A stretch of 64,000 nt of DNA, from NCBI GenBank assembly GCA_021399435.1, contig JAJTUP010000004.1, positions 868,001 to 932,000 of the forward strand. Direction: 5' to 3'. The translations under genes and the position numbers were made by a program. This stretch comes from Diaporthe sp. PMI_573. Its lineage: Eukaryota > Ascomycota > Sordariomycetes > Diaporthales > Diaporthaceae. Below, one piece after another: positions 1-10,999 of the stretch (the first letter of the stretch is position 1; each line of letters begins with the position of its first letter). The notes beneath the pieces were generated by a model. It worked only from the letters and a program-made list of their open reading frames with translations. It was not told the DNA's origin and did no database searches.

Positions 1-1173
1 CTGCGCGCGCGTTTTGGGTGGCATTTCGAAAAGAGACGCGCTTTGCGCTGATGATTCGCGCTTGAAGAAAGTGTCGTCAATGTCGTTGAAGGACGCGACA
101 GACCGCGGTGATGTAGGTTGGTGAGATGATGAGAATGAGGGCAAGTCTTCGATCGATTGTTTGACTGGGTCAGGCAGAAACGATTTTGAAGAGTGCTTGG
201 GTGGGAATAACAGAGAGCGTGTCGCAAGCGCAGGCTGTTTCAATGGGGGAAGTGAAGGTGGGATTGATTGTGATTGATGAGAAGGCGACGGCGAGCTTTG
301 AGATACGCGTCGTCGTCGGGGTGTGGGTGAGCTGCGCAGGACAGATTCACTGTGCAATAGAGGGGTTGGTGTCAATTCTGATGTGGGTTGGTCTTCAGAC
401 TCAGGCTGGATGATGTCTGAGGTCGGTGGGATCGAGCTGGAAGCTTGGTGTTTGGCTGCTGCTGCAGATGCAGTGGGGGCTGGAGAGTTGTTGTCCTTCA
501 GGAGGGGAAGTGCAGGCTCAGGTTGGAAGTCTGGCTCGGGTTCAGGGTCGCTCTCTGAGTCTGCATCTGCTCTCGCATGTGCTGCTGCTTCTGCTGCTGC
601 TTCGTTTGGTTCGAGTCCAGGTTCCGCTCCAACTTCAGGTGCAGGTGTTGACGAAGGTTGGGGTGTGGCAACAGCTGTGGAGGGGGTGGGTGACTGGGTG
701 CCCGACTGGTCGAGCCGCCCATTCAAGCTGTTGTCTGCAGCAGCGCCCCCATTCTTCCGCTTCAGAACAATACGCTTGCCCCCAGTCTTGCGTGGTCCCA
801 TCGTCAACGCGCCCCCATCCTGCACCGAGGAGCCATCACGTCCTCCCGACGCGCCACCGCCATGAAACGGACTGCTCGCCCCGAGCAGCTTCCTGACCAC
901 GGCCGGCTTGGGCCTCGTCCCCAGCGGCTCCATCGTCTCCAGGACCCCCTGCCGTACAAGGCCGTCCTCCTGGAAGCTCGCCAGCTTCACACGCTCGGGC
1001 TCTATCCACGCCTCCATGAACTGCCTCGACCGGTCCAGCGACGCCGCATCTCTGCTCTCCTTGTCCCTCGCCCTGCTGCTATCGTTCGAACTCCGCGGCC
1101 CTCCGCCTGTTCCACCCACAGCCGGACTCGAGTATCGCGAGCGCGTGGCTCTCGTCGTTGGTGGTGCACTCAT
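1..1173 (-). CDS. Unrecognised low-complexity protein, C-terminus cut by window edge
   Basis: The minus strand is open without a stop from an ATG at 1173 to base 1, giving 391 codons and running off the window. I do not recognise the family. The N-terminus is Ser/Arg-rich and is followed by the most ordered part, around residues 45-90 (RQFMEAWIEPERVKLASFQE, then a Pro/Lys-rich stretch), and a basic patch near residue 125 (GGKRIVLKRKNGG). The remainder is rich in Ser, Pro, Glu and Ala with short Ala runs from GCA repeats, typical of a disordered nuclear protein, though that location is only inferred. The frame is convincing because it stays open through biased sequence for 1.17 kb and keeps a coherent acidic/proline composition. 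An intron inside the window is not needed. The plus-strand ORFs over this segment are its shadows. Confidence 0.65.
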   Translation of the reverse strand, partial: MSAPPTTRATRSRYSSPAVGGTGGGPRSSNDSSRARDKESRDAASLDRSRQFMEAWIEPERVKLASFQEDGLVRQGVLETMEPLGTRPKPAVVRKLLGASSPFHGGGASGGRDGSSVQDGGALTMGPRKTGGKRIVLKRKNGGAAADNSLNGRLDQSGTQSPTPSTAVATPQPSSTPAPEVGAEPGLEPNEAAAEAAAHARADADSESDPEPEPDFQPEPALPLLKDNNSPAPTASAAAAKHQASSSIPPTSDIIQPESEDQPTSELTPTPLLHSESVLRSSPTPRRRRVSQSSPSPSHQSQSIPPSLPPLKQPALATRSLLFPPKHSSKSFLPDPVKQSIEDLPSFSSSHQPTSPRSVASFNDIDDTFFKRESSAQSASLFEMPPKTRAQ

Positions 1174-2657
1174 AGCTGCAGCCTCGGGAGTGCCGGGCCT
1201 GGGTTTGCATCCCCCACCACCCTTCTTCGTCGAAGAGCTGCCTCGTGGCCCGGCCCGCGCTCCTGCTCGCGACCTTGGTGGTTTGCGCCTGCAAACGCCA
1301 CTCTATGTGCAATATTAGCAATTATTTTGTGGCAGGTTCGGAAGAAATGTAGTCTTACTTCTCTGTGTGCTCTTCAGTCCGAGCACAAAGCCGCACTGTT
1401 TGGGTGGGGGGGCCTTGGTGCTGCAACGCGTTCCCGGAGGCGGAGATGCAGCTCTGGGAACGGAATGTTTGGAAAGGAGGTCTGAAATTTGAGAACGGAC
1501 TGCCTTCCCCAAAAAAGAGCTCTGGCCTGGGCAGGGCAGGGCTGCTGACAGAGTGCCAACGGGCTCGAGCTAGGGGGTCTTGACAGGTTTCGGAGGTGCG
1601 GGTTGGCGAGCCGATCCTCCTCTGTCAGGGGCTGCACAGGCGGCCGAGATCCTCTTCAGTTGCTACCAAAACCGTGCAGGGCAGCGTCTGCTTCTTCCCG
1701 CGACCGGCTGCTGTCAGGAAACACCTTCTGAAAGCTGAGAATTTCCCAAGGGTTAAGGGGATAGCCCGGTGGCTTGGTGACAAATTCAGTTGATTTCAAA
1801 TCTATGTTTCCCTACGCAGACATTTATGGCCGGAAGTATTGTGATGCCGCGCGTGTGCTCGGTCAGGGGTTGACGGAGCATCAGTGAACCTTTGCCCAGA
1901 CAAGGTCAAAGCCGTCAACTTTTAGAGCACACCGACTGGTCGCTGTTGCACTCGACTGCTTGGGATCAGCGCCAGAGACCGGGCATGACATACCATGAAA
2001 GACCTGAGAGAAGGAAAAATGAGAAAGGGAGCAATAGAAACAGCCATAGCTATACGCAGCGGCAGGTGCCTCCGTGGCGTGGAGCTTGACGGGGCCTAAT
2101 CGCCATGGACACAGCTCGCCCACTCACCCACTGGCCGACTGTTGCTCACAGGGCGGGCTTGCAATGGACGGCTTGCCAGCTAGCATGGACGAAAGGCGGC
2201 CCATTCGTATGGGCTCGACACCGGAGTTTCCTGCGAGCGGACTCACGCGTTAAATCGCATCAATTAACCTGTTCCGGATTGTCGCATTCAATGTTGGTCT
2301 ATTTTTCTCTTTTCTTGGGCTTTTCCTACTTGCATGCGTTTTTGGCGGTACCGTACCTCCTCCCTGCTGCCCCCTCGGGTCTCAAAGAAAAGGACCCCAT
2401 AGTGTGCCGGTACGTCCGCGTCGCGAGCCCGATCACTCGTAGGTCGACTGCGAGACCACTCCTCTCTGCCTTGAGGATGGAATTTTCCGGGAGTCCGCAG
2501 TCTTCCATCGACGGTGCTGCGCGTACCTCCACTGACCTCTTAGCACTCACGAGTGCTAGACTCGCCCAGAAGCCCGCGATGCAGCCTTGTATCCAACCAG
2601 CGAAATTGCCACCTTGACGTCTCCATTCGTGGCGGCAGACAAAAGCCTCGGGACAAT
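1174..2657. other. Intergenic: upstream of the edge gene, downstream of the EBP1-like gene
   Basis: About 1.5 kb. It should hold the promoter of the edge gene (transcribed leftward) and the 3' end of the EBP1-like gene. The open frames here, for example 2105-2617 (+), have no recognisable protein features. I see no RNA gene or repeat. Confidence 0.5.
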
Positions 2658-4248
2658 TTATGACTCGGTGGCGGTCTTCTTCTTCTTCTTGCCCTTGTTC
2701 TTGGCAAGAGGAAGCTCGAGAATCTTGAGGATTTCCTCGTCCTCGATCTTGTTGTCGGTCTTGAACTTGGTCAAGTCCCAGGCAGAGGGTCCTCCCAGCT
2801 TGGTGATGCCGTTCTTGGTGATAGCTGCATAGATTGGTCAGTAATCTCATATGAAACACGGAGGTTGCGCGTAGACAGTTCCTTACCGACGGTGGTCCAT
2901 GTCCTGACCACGGGGGCATTGTCCTTGTCGCCAACAAGCTCGTACTGGCGGAAGACACCGCTGCGGACGCACTCCACGACACCAGTCTTGGCATCCTTCT
3001 CGTCCTCAAGCTGCCTCAAGCTGAAGGGGAAGAGGCCAAACTTCTTCTGGGCCTCGGAGTAGATCTTGCGAGAGGTGGGCCGCTTCAGGCCATACTGCTG
3101 GGCAGTGCGACGGTGCAGGGTGGACCGCTGGTCGATCTGCTTGACCTTGCCTGAACCGGAGCTCATGCCAATCTCGACGCCCCAGACCTCGCCAATCTCG
3201 GGGGTGCCATCTCCCTTGGAGCCCTCGCCTGGCGCAAGCACAATCTTCTTCTTGTCCTCGATCTCGTTACGGGCGAACAACCAGGAGGTGGTGCTCTCGA
3301 CGATGCTGACGTCGTAGCTCTTGGCAATCTTCTGGACCAGGTCGTTGATCTGGGCCTGGGTCTTGGGCTTGGCAGCCGCGGCCTTGGCCTTCTCCTCGTC
3401 GGTGCCAGATGCCAGCGTTCCAGGGGGCAGCATCAGCCTGAGGAGCAGCTCATTGGCGTAGTGGGTGGCCAGCATCAGGTCGGCAGTCTTGCCCTCGACG
3501 ACGTCGACCTTCTTGTCCTTGGCCGGGACGATGATGGTGTCGCAGACGATCGAGGGGAACCCATCGATCTGAGCACCAAGCTGGATCTTGACAGGCTCGC
3601 CCTCCTGGAGCTCAATGACAGCCTCCTTCTCGTCCGTCTTCAGCGGGGTGTAAGGCGTGACATAGGAGCTGGGAGAGACGGTGGTGGGGTGAGCAAAACC
3701 TGCGCAGTGCCGGTGTTAGCAGTGCCCAAGTGCACAGATAAAGCCTCGAGAGCTTCACGGGTGTGTGATTACCCTTGGTGACCTTCTTTCCGCGCCAGAC
3801 CTTGGAGATCTCCTCCTCGAGCAGCTCGTCGCCCTTGCCGCAGATGTCGGAGATCTTCTCGCCAGCGACGCAGAGATCCTTGACGGCAGCGAGAACCTTC
3901 TCGGAGATCTCGGCCGCGGTCTTGTACTTGGTCAAGGTGTCCGGGTTGTTGAGAGAGTAATCTGTGTGGTACGATCAGCACGTGGTTCCACAGAGGCCGT
4001 GAAGCAGACCCGAAGCCATTGAGCGTCGGCACAGCAACAATAGAGCTTGGCAGGCGGTCCGAGGGAGCAGGAGCTGAGTCTCGAGTCTCGAGGCACAATG
4101 ATCAGGCCATGGCAGAGCTCCAGTGCAGGCAAGTTCCGAGTTGCAAGGGGTGGGAGAGCCGCAGCTGCACGAGAGGGATAGGGGACGGGGAGTCGGGCAG
4201 GAGAGGAGGGAGAGGTAACTGACCGATCTCCTTCTCTTCGGTCGCCAT
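2658..4248 (-). CDS. EBP1/PA2G4-like protein (M24 'pita-bread' fold, curved-DNA-binding protein family)
   Basis: Four exons: 4224-4248, 3773-3961, 2887-3699, 2658-2824, giving 397 aa. Introns are 262, 73 and 62 bp, all GT..AG, with phases that agree. The protein starts MATEEKEIDYSLNNPDTLTK, continues with a helical KYKTAAEISEKVL region, and has the M24 aminopeptidase-fold core with the QLGAQIDGFPSIVCDTI and THYANELLLRLMLPPG segments. It ends in a lysine-rich tail (KNKGKKKKKTATES). Length and order match the proliferation-associated 2G4/EBP1 family, called curved DNA-binding protein in fission yeast. Members keep the methionine-aminopeptidase fold but lack peptidase activity, and bind ribosomes and structured RNA or DNA. 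The tiny first exon and the long first intron are the only unusual structural points. It is divergent from the SNF5 gene. Confidence 0.93.
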
Positions 4249-5434
4249 GTTTGCAGGTTGTTTCGAACTGGGTCGGAGTGGTGGACGAGGTTGGTGGTAA
4301 GGAGAGGAAGTGGAAAGAGCGAGAGTGAGGAGGGTCTAGATGAGTCTCCCGAGTATCTTCGTACCTGATGTAAGAAGAAGAGAGGGGTAAGGAACACAAG
4401 CTGGGGGGGGGACTCGAGGAGAGGTATGTAATGTAGGAAGGTGGGCTCGTGATGTCTTGGGTAGCAGCTGCGAACCTAAGGTTCCCGTTGTGGCCAGGCG
4501 CAGTGATTTTTTACCCCTCCACAGCATTTCAAGGTGGGGGAGGGGGCATTCTGTGGGAATTGGTGCGCAGGTGCGTTCCAAGCTATGGAACCATACGTAA
4601 GTTCGTCGGGTTCATCCACGTATGACAGCATCCAATGCAGCAGCACCGGCTTGCCAAGCCCAGCATTGTTAGGCTCGAGGGGCGCGGGGCTGTCTGGCCT
4701 TTGCTGTGCTTTGACCAAGCAAGGTCCAGCAGCAAGGAGCTCGAGCGAGCCGCGTGGGCGGAACACCAGACACCCTCGGACACCAGCCCCCTCCGTGCGG
4801 GTAACAAACCACACGGCCCCCCCTGAGACTTGTCCTGCAGCTGCACTCCCCACGATAGGACAAGTATATCCCCCGTGACTATTGTACCAATGATGATCCT
4901 ATGGTTCCGTCCACCCTCGTCCCAGACCCTCTCCTGGTGCATATCTGGAGCAAATGCTTCTTTGGATGATCCTCTCTGTCTGTCTGCATGTCCTGGCAGT
5001 CCTAACTACGACCAAAGTTTGTGATGTTGCTACCAGCGGAGATGTTTGGGTGACAGAACGGTGGTGTCGAATTAGATATATTCCTGGCAATGAGGCTGCC
5101 AATTGGTACGGAATACCGTAGTCTACCCGTCCCTCTCTGAGGCTCTGGCTCTCTCACACAGGCTCGGATGGTCCGAGCGCCGTACAAGGTTCGCCAGTTC
5201 GCCAGGTCCCAAGCGTCCCCCAAGGCCCAAGGGCCTTCTCCAGTCGCGATCGATCCCAGAAAGCGCGACAACGCGATCGAGACACATCGACCTTGAGCTC
5301 CATTGTTCCTCCTCCTTGCCTTCAACCGTTCCTCTAAGTGGTCGGCCCGGTCCAGTAAAACTGCTCTCAGTACCGTGTGACCGGTTGCTGTGAACCGAAG
5401 CGGCACGTCGCCCCGTTGCGACACTCTTGTCGCG
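4249..5434. promoter_or_regulatory. Divergent promoter region between the EBP1-like and SNF5 genes
   Basis: This 1.19-kb stretch separates two divergent housekeeping genes and must contain both promoters. Short CT/GA-rich tracts occur close to the EBP1-like start. I see no further gene; the open frames of 60-125 codons on both strands lack protein-like features. Confidence 0.6.
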
Positions 5435-7886
5435 ATGGCCTCTTCATCTGATTCCGCCTCATCTGCCTCTGCCTCTGCACCCGCATCCACATCAGCATCT
5501 GCATCTGCTTCAACCTCTGCTCCGGTACCTACTACGACCTCTGCCGAACCTTCATCGGCCCTCTCTTCGGATCCTGCTCCACCTGCTCGCTCTTCCTCCA
5601 CGCCCTCGGCCCAGAATGGCGACGCGGACGAATCCCCAGCCTCCAAAAACCACGCCTCCAAAGAGCCAGCCTCAGAGACCAAGATACCCGTTCGTACCGA
5701 GGAATCATTCAAGGCTTATCAGCTGGAGCGCATCATTGCCCGGGACAAAATCGCCACCGCCGCCCTCAAGGAGAAGCAGGCGCGCCTCGAGGACAATACG
5801 AAACGATGGAAACAAGAAATCGACGAGTACAAGCTGATCCAGACCCAACCCACGTCATTGTCATTTCCCCCCTCCAGGTTATACGGCGAAGGCTACAATG
5901 GATTTGCCAACGGGCACACCGAGACCCGCGGCCCACCGCGCCTGATTTATCCCAAAGACAAGCCTCGCGCCGGCAAGCGAACCACACCAGCCTTACCGAA
6001 ACCGAGCCGGAAGGACCTAAAGGAGCAGGCTGATCAGTACGAAGAACTAGTACCGGTACGGCTCGACGTCGATTGGGACAAGCTGAAGCTGCGCGACACG
6101 CTCACGTGGAACCTCCACGACCGCCTGGTGCCCGTTGACCTTTTCTCCGCACAGCTCGTCGAGGACATGGGCCTGAAGGCACCGCATGACCGGCCTGTCT
6201 ACGAGCAGATCCAACACCAAATCCGCGAACAGCTGCTCGACTTTTTCCCGATGGTCTACTCTCAGGAGGATGCGCTCGACCCCGAACTGCCCTACTCAGC
6301 ATATAAGAACGACGAGATGAGGATATTGATCAAGCTCAACATCACAATTGGCGCGGTCACACTAATTGACCAGTTCGAATGGGAGATGAATGAGCCGGAT
6401 AACTCCCCCGAGGAATTTGCTCGTGTCATGGCTAAGGACCTGTCGCTATCGGGAGAATTCACCACGGCAATAGCACACTGCATCCGCGAGCAGACACAGC
6501 TTTTCACACGAACTCTCTACGGCATTGGACATCCTTTCGACGGCAGGCCAATTGAAGAGCCAGATCTAGCTACCTCCTTTTTGCCTTCACCCTTGCCCAG
6601 TGTCTTCCGCCCTCAACAGCAGGCCAAGGACTATGCGCCGTACCTCTACGAGCTGGGTGATCAGGATTTGGAGAGGAATGAGGTTATATTTGCAAGGGAG
6701 CAGCGCAAGCAGAAGAGATCGGTGAACAGGCGCGGCGGTCCACAGCTTCCCGATCTCAAGGAGCGACAGAGGACGATACGGACGATGGTCGTGTCCTCGA
6801 CCATCCCCGGGGCTGCCGACTCGATCGACAAGACGGGGCTTTTCAAGAGGGTGGCAGGCACTGGCACCGGAAGAGGCAGGGGTCGTGGCCAGCACGACGG
6901 CACATTCTCGGATTCAGACGAGAGCGAAGAATCAGCACCAGACTCCCCGGCCATGTCACAGCTCGCAGGGACAGCGCGGACTCGAGGCATGCGTGGCGCT
7001 GCGACTGTCGCGCAACAAAAGATGGCGCACATTGGTCGCTCCGAGACGCCCGAGGTCATCACATCACATCATCACGAAACCAGGACGTCGAGGCGTTTTG
7101 GTCGTGCCTTGGACGAAACGCCCGACGAGCCTCGGAATCACTGGGTAGTGGTCAGGGTGCCGCGGACATACGAGAGGGCGAGGAAGATGCTTTTGGATAT
7201 GAAGATGGGGAGGTCCATCACGCGCCTTGATGCTTCTCAGACCCCCCGCCAACCGCGCGCTCCCAGCGCGTCGCTCCCGATGGGCAGCATGGGGCCGCCG
7301 TTGACTCCTTCAGCACCACCCAAGCCACCACTTGTCAAGAACGCGAGCAGCATGTCGCAGTCGAGCACCTCCGCACCTGTGCCTCAAGTCGGCCGTGTAC
7401 CCGCCCCTCCGCCCCCTGGGGAAGGCCAACCTCCCCTCGAATTAGTAAGTTATCAGCTGGCCCCGAGTCTCCCATACCCCGCTGGCTGCCACACTCGTGT
7501 AGAATTTCTCACTGACCATCTCGCAGCCACCACCACCAGAATGGCTAGAAAGGTCACTCAATGACCTGCGCAAGGCCTGGCCCCAGGACAACTTCGAGGC
7601 CACGATGCGGCACTGCGCCGTGCACGCCGACACGGAGACCACCATCATACCGGCGCCGCAGATCCCCCGCGGCCAGCCCCTCCCCGATAATGTGAAATAC
7701 ATGTTCCTGCCCAGGATCAGGTGTCCGGACTGTCCCGGCAAGCTGTACACGCCCGGCCCGGACACGACGGCGGCGAACTTCGAGGTGCACCTGCGGAACA
7801 AGCAGCACCGCGACAAGGTGAACAAGCGCGTGGGGTTCGAGACGGACCCGGGCAGGGCGGGCGCCTCTGCGGGCGCCTCGTCGTAG
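5435..7886 (+). CDS. SNF5/SMARCB1-type chromatin-remodelling subunit with C-terminal zinc finger
   Basis: Two exons, 5435-7444 and 7527-7886 (82-bp intron), encode 789 aa. The ATG at 5435 is chosen because the frame further upstream has only a GTG. Residues 1-75 are a Ser/Ala/Pro low-complexity leader. A helical basic region (residues 95-130, RIIARDKIATAALKEKQARL) precedes the SNF5 domain (about 205-375: VPVRLDVDWDKLKLRDTLTW, then DQFEWEMNEPDNSPEEFA), which contains the two imperfect repeats of the family. The second exon adds a Trp/Leu-rich segment and a C2H2-type finger (CPDCPGKLYTPGP, then HLRNKQHRDK, about residues 737-764) similar to U1-type fingers. Known role: core subunit of SWI/SNF or RSC nucleosome remodelling complexes. 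SNF5 and SFH1 orthologues cannot be told apart here by eye. Confidence 0.93.
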
Positions 7887-10428
7887 ATGTGAAGGCACCG
7901 TGGCCGACGTTACGATTTGGGCCAGGGATGTTCGGGAGGGAAGTAATTTAAGTCGACGGTCAAACTCGACCACGACAGGGACAGGCATATCCTACCTACC
8001 TCAGTCTCCACACCCTCACACTTCAGGTGGCCACCAGCACTTCCGAGGTTGTCCCCGAGATCAAGGGGGAGGAGGAAGGCTAATGCGAGAAAGACACGAC
8101 TGGCAGGATTCCAGCCAGGATATCGCGAGAAAGGTAGAATTTGGCGTGGGATCCTGTTCAAATAAAGATAGGAAGGCCGTTTCGAAGAAGAAAAAATCGC
8201 AGGTCACGAGTGGATAGGGGGCGGGCGGCACACAATAACAACACTCTTGGGGGAGTAGGGGGAAAAAGGCGCATCGGGGCGATTGAATCTCCAAGACGGG
8301 GGGGCCTCCTTGCCTCATTTATACAATGTGTTTATTTTGTGTCTATTGTGTCTATTGTGTTCTTCTTTTTTTTTTGTTTAGGACAGGTATGAAAGGTCAG
8401 TGTAGATGACTAGGGGCCTGTTGAGGATATACCAGATGATGATATTGTGTGTGTAAATGCGCTGCTGCTGGTGGTGCTCTGGTAGATCTTTGTGCGGCTC
8501 TGTGCCTGGCCAGCGCTGGGCTCTGGGCGGGTGATTGCATGAACGGCGGGTTTGTGAACGTCACAGGGAGCCAGCCTAGGTATGGGCGTGACCACCTCCC
8601 GTCTTTGGCTTCTGCATCAGCACTCTCCGGTTTGTGGGTTGGATTCAACGGGTGCAAACGTTGCGGTGGAACGGTGGCCGTGTGCACTGCCCTCAACTTC
8701 ACGGCACACCTATCTTCATCCAGCCTCATGCTGACCTACCTTTGAGGGGGGGGGGGACCTCAATCTTCTCGCCAGGATTCGAGGAAGCTGTGTCCAGCAG
8801 TTGACTAGTGCAGAAACACAAGCCCCTGTGGTTCATCGATTCGACGAATCCAGCAGTTCCTCCATTAACTTCTGGACGGCACAGCACAGCAGGCGTCAGT
8901 GCCCACCAGTTGGTGTACTTTATATCCCTGAGGCGGCATCTTGGCTCGGGGGCATGCACGGTCGTACACATGCACGGGTTAAGTCTGGGCTAGGTGATGG
9001 GGAACGAGCAACACGCGAGGGGTTGAGGGAATCATTGCCTCCCGTGGCGTGACTGGAGGAGGTAGGAGGCAATCTACTGACTGGCATGGCGACAGACAGC
9101 CTGTATGGTAACGGAGCAGCAAGAACGGGGTGTGGAAACGCGTACCCACACTCGCATGCTGATGATGATGATATGGGCATATTCGACAGAGACAACAAGT
9201 GACGATAATGATGAGAAAGAATCGATGATGTGATGATGCTCTCTGAATTCATTCGACCCAGTACCTCTTCTTCAATAAGACATAAAACAACACAAATAAA
9301 CATAACAATGCTCCGTAATCATCTTCTACTGCCCGGCCCCCTCTCCTCATCTTCATTCCCAGCCCGCCGGCCTCTGTCAGCCCGCCCACCCTTCCAAGTT
9401 CACCTCCCAGCTTGCTGGCTGGCTGGCTGGCTGGCTTAGGGGGAGGGGGGGTACTGGCCTCGCCTAAGCCCCCCAAACATCTCCTCCTCGCGTCTCATCC
9501 CATCCCTCCTCATGAGCTGGAAATCGAAACGAGCCAAGTGTAAGTAAGTAAGGGTGAGTAGAAGAGTAGTGAAGGTAAAAAAGAAACAGACTTTCTACAA
9601 GAAACGAAGCTGCTCAAAATGCCAAGCGCCTCCTCCCGGGGTTTGGAAAATCAAAAAACCAACCCCATCCACCCCACATCCACGCTTCCCAGCAGGGTAC
9701 ACCTTACCCAGCAACAGGTCCATGGTGTGTAATCTCTCTCTCTGTGTGTGTGTCTTCACTGGGCAAAAAGGCCAGGATAACTTTTCTTCTTCGTTTTTGA
9801 TTCGTCGAGGAGGTGAAATGGGAAAAACGCCAGAGTCATGAAAAGCACCTCCCCCTCCTCTCCCTTCCTCTCCAGTCACCCACCCACCCCTGTTGCACAA
9901 TGAACACAGTTTTCCCCCACAGAGACACACAACACAGATAGAAAGTTCAAAGCAACACAAAAACAGCGTTTCGTTCCTATGGTCGATTTTCCTCTTTGTG
10001 GGTCCAGCCGCGAGAATGCTCTATATACCCCCGTGTGCAAAAGTCCGTCTGAGAAGCGAGCGTGTCGAACGAAAGTCGTGAACACGAAAATGGGGGTCTC
10101 TCTCTCTCTCTTCCTCCTCTTCTCTCCCCCCTACCCCCCGAGGACCAACTCTCGGCGGCCCGCTGCTGTTGCCAACATGATGAAAGCGGGAAAAAGAATA
10201 TTTGAAACGCCGCGTCAGAACCAGTAACTCCTTATCCCATACAACCAATTCATCAAAAGTCTCCACACGTCAAATTTTTGGTTTTCTCTGCGCTATTTTC
10301 ACTTGCGCCTGCCATGCAGTCCAAAGACTCAGGACCTTCTCCGTGAGCGAAATGGACGTATAAGTCTTGGATCCGAGCAATTTCTCTTGTCAACATGTAT
10401 CAGTCGCAAGACAGAGTGATGCCGCTCA
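7887..10428. other. Convergent intergenic region (SNF5 and PUF 3' ends)
   Basis: This 2.5-kb stretch lies between the 3' ends of the SNF5 and PUF genes and probably holds both 3' UTRs. It contains a T-run at about 8362-8374, a GGCT tetranucleotide run near 9415-9435, a TCTCTCTGTGTGTG stretch near 9731-9750 and a CT-rich tract at about 10095-10135. None of the short open frames looks like a protein. Confidence 0.5.
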
Positions 10429-10959
10429 TCAGTAAGGCCTGGGGCTTGCGGTGTTGTTGCGGCCTTGGCGGCCGACCCGGCCCCCTCGGCGCCCACCGTT
10501 CATGCCGCCATCGGGCACGTTATACCCTGGGCCGGGCATCCCGTAGCCGTACCCTCCTGCTCCCATAGACATCGGCATCGGGAACCCTGGAGCGGCATAA
10601 GGGCTCTGGCTAGGAGCCGGCATGCCAGGCTGAGGAACAGGGCTGCCACGGTACTGATCGATAGATGGGCTGGCGCTCGGGAAGGGAATGCCGGTCTGCA
10701 TGGGGTAGTATCCACCCATCGGGGGAGTCGCGCGCATCATGCTCTGCTGATACTGCATCTGCTGGAAGTTCATCGCAGGCGTCATTGGGCCCTGAGACGG
10801 GAACGAGTTGAACTGTTGCACGGAGGGATCAACGTTATCGCTTCGCGGAATGGCAAATCCTGCATCGTAACCTGCGTTCGGACCACCGGCGGCATTGAGT
10901 GGGTTGTAGAACTGACTGCCGTTAGCGGCGTTGTACTGGGCGGCAGCGGCTTGCTGGGC

Positions 10960-10999
<40 letters not shown>

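Noticed and set aside
2105..2617. 170-codon plus-strand ORF downstream of the EBP1-like gene
   Set aside because: No motif, poor composition, and it falls where a 3' UTR is expected.
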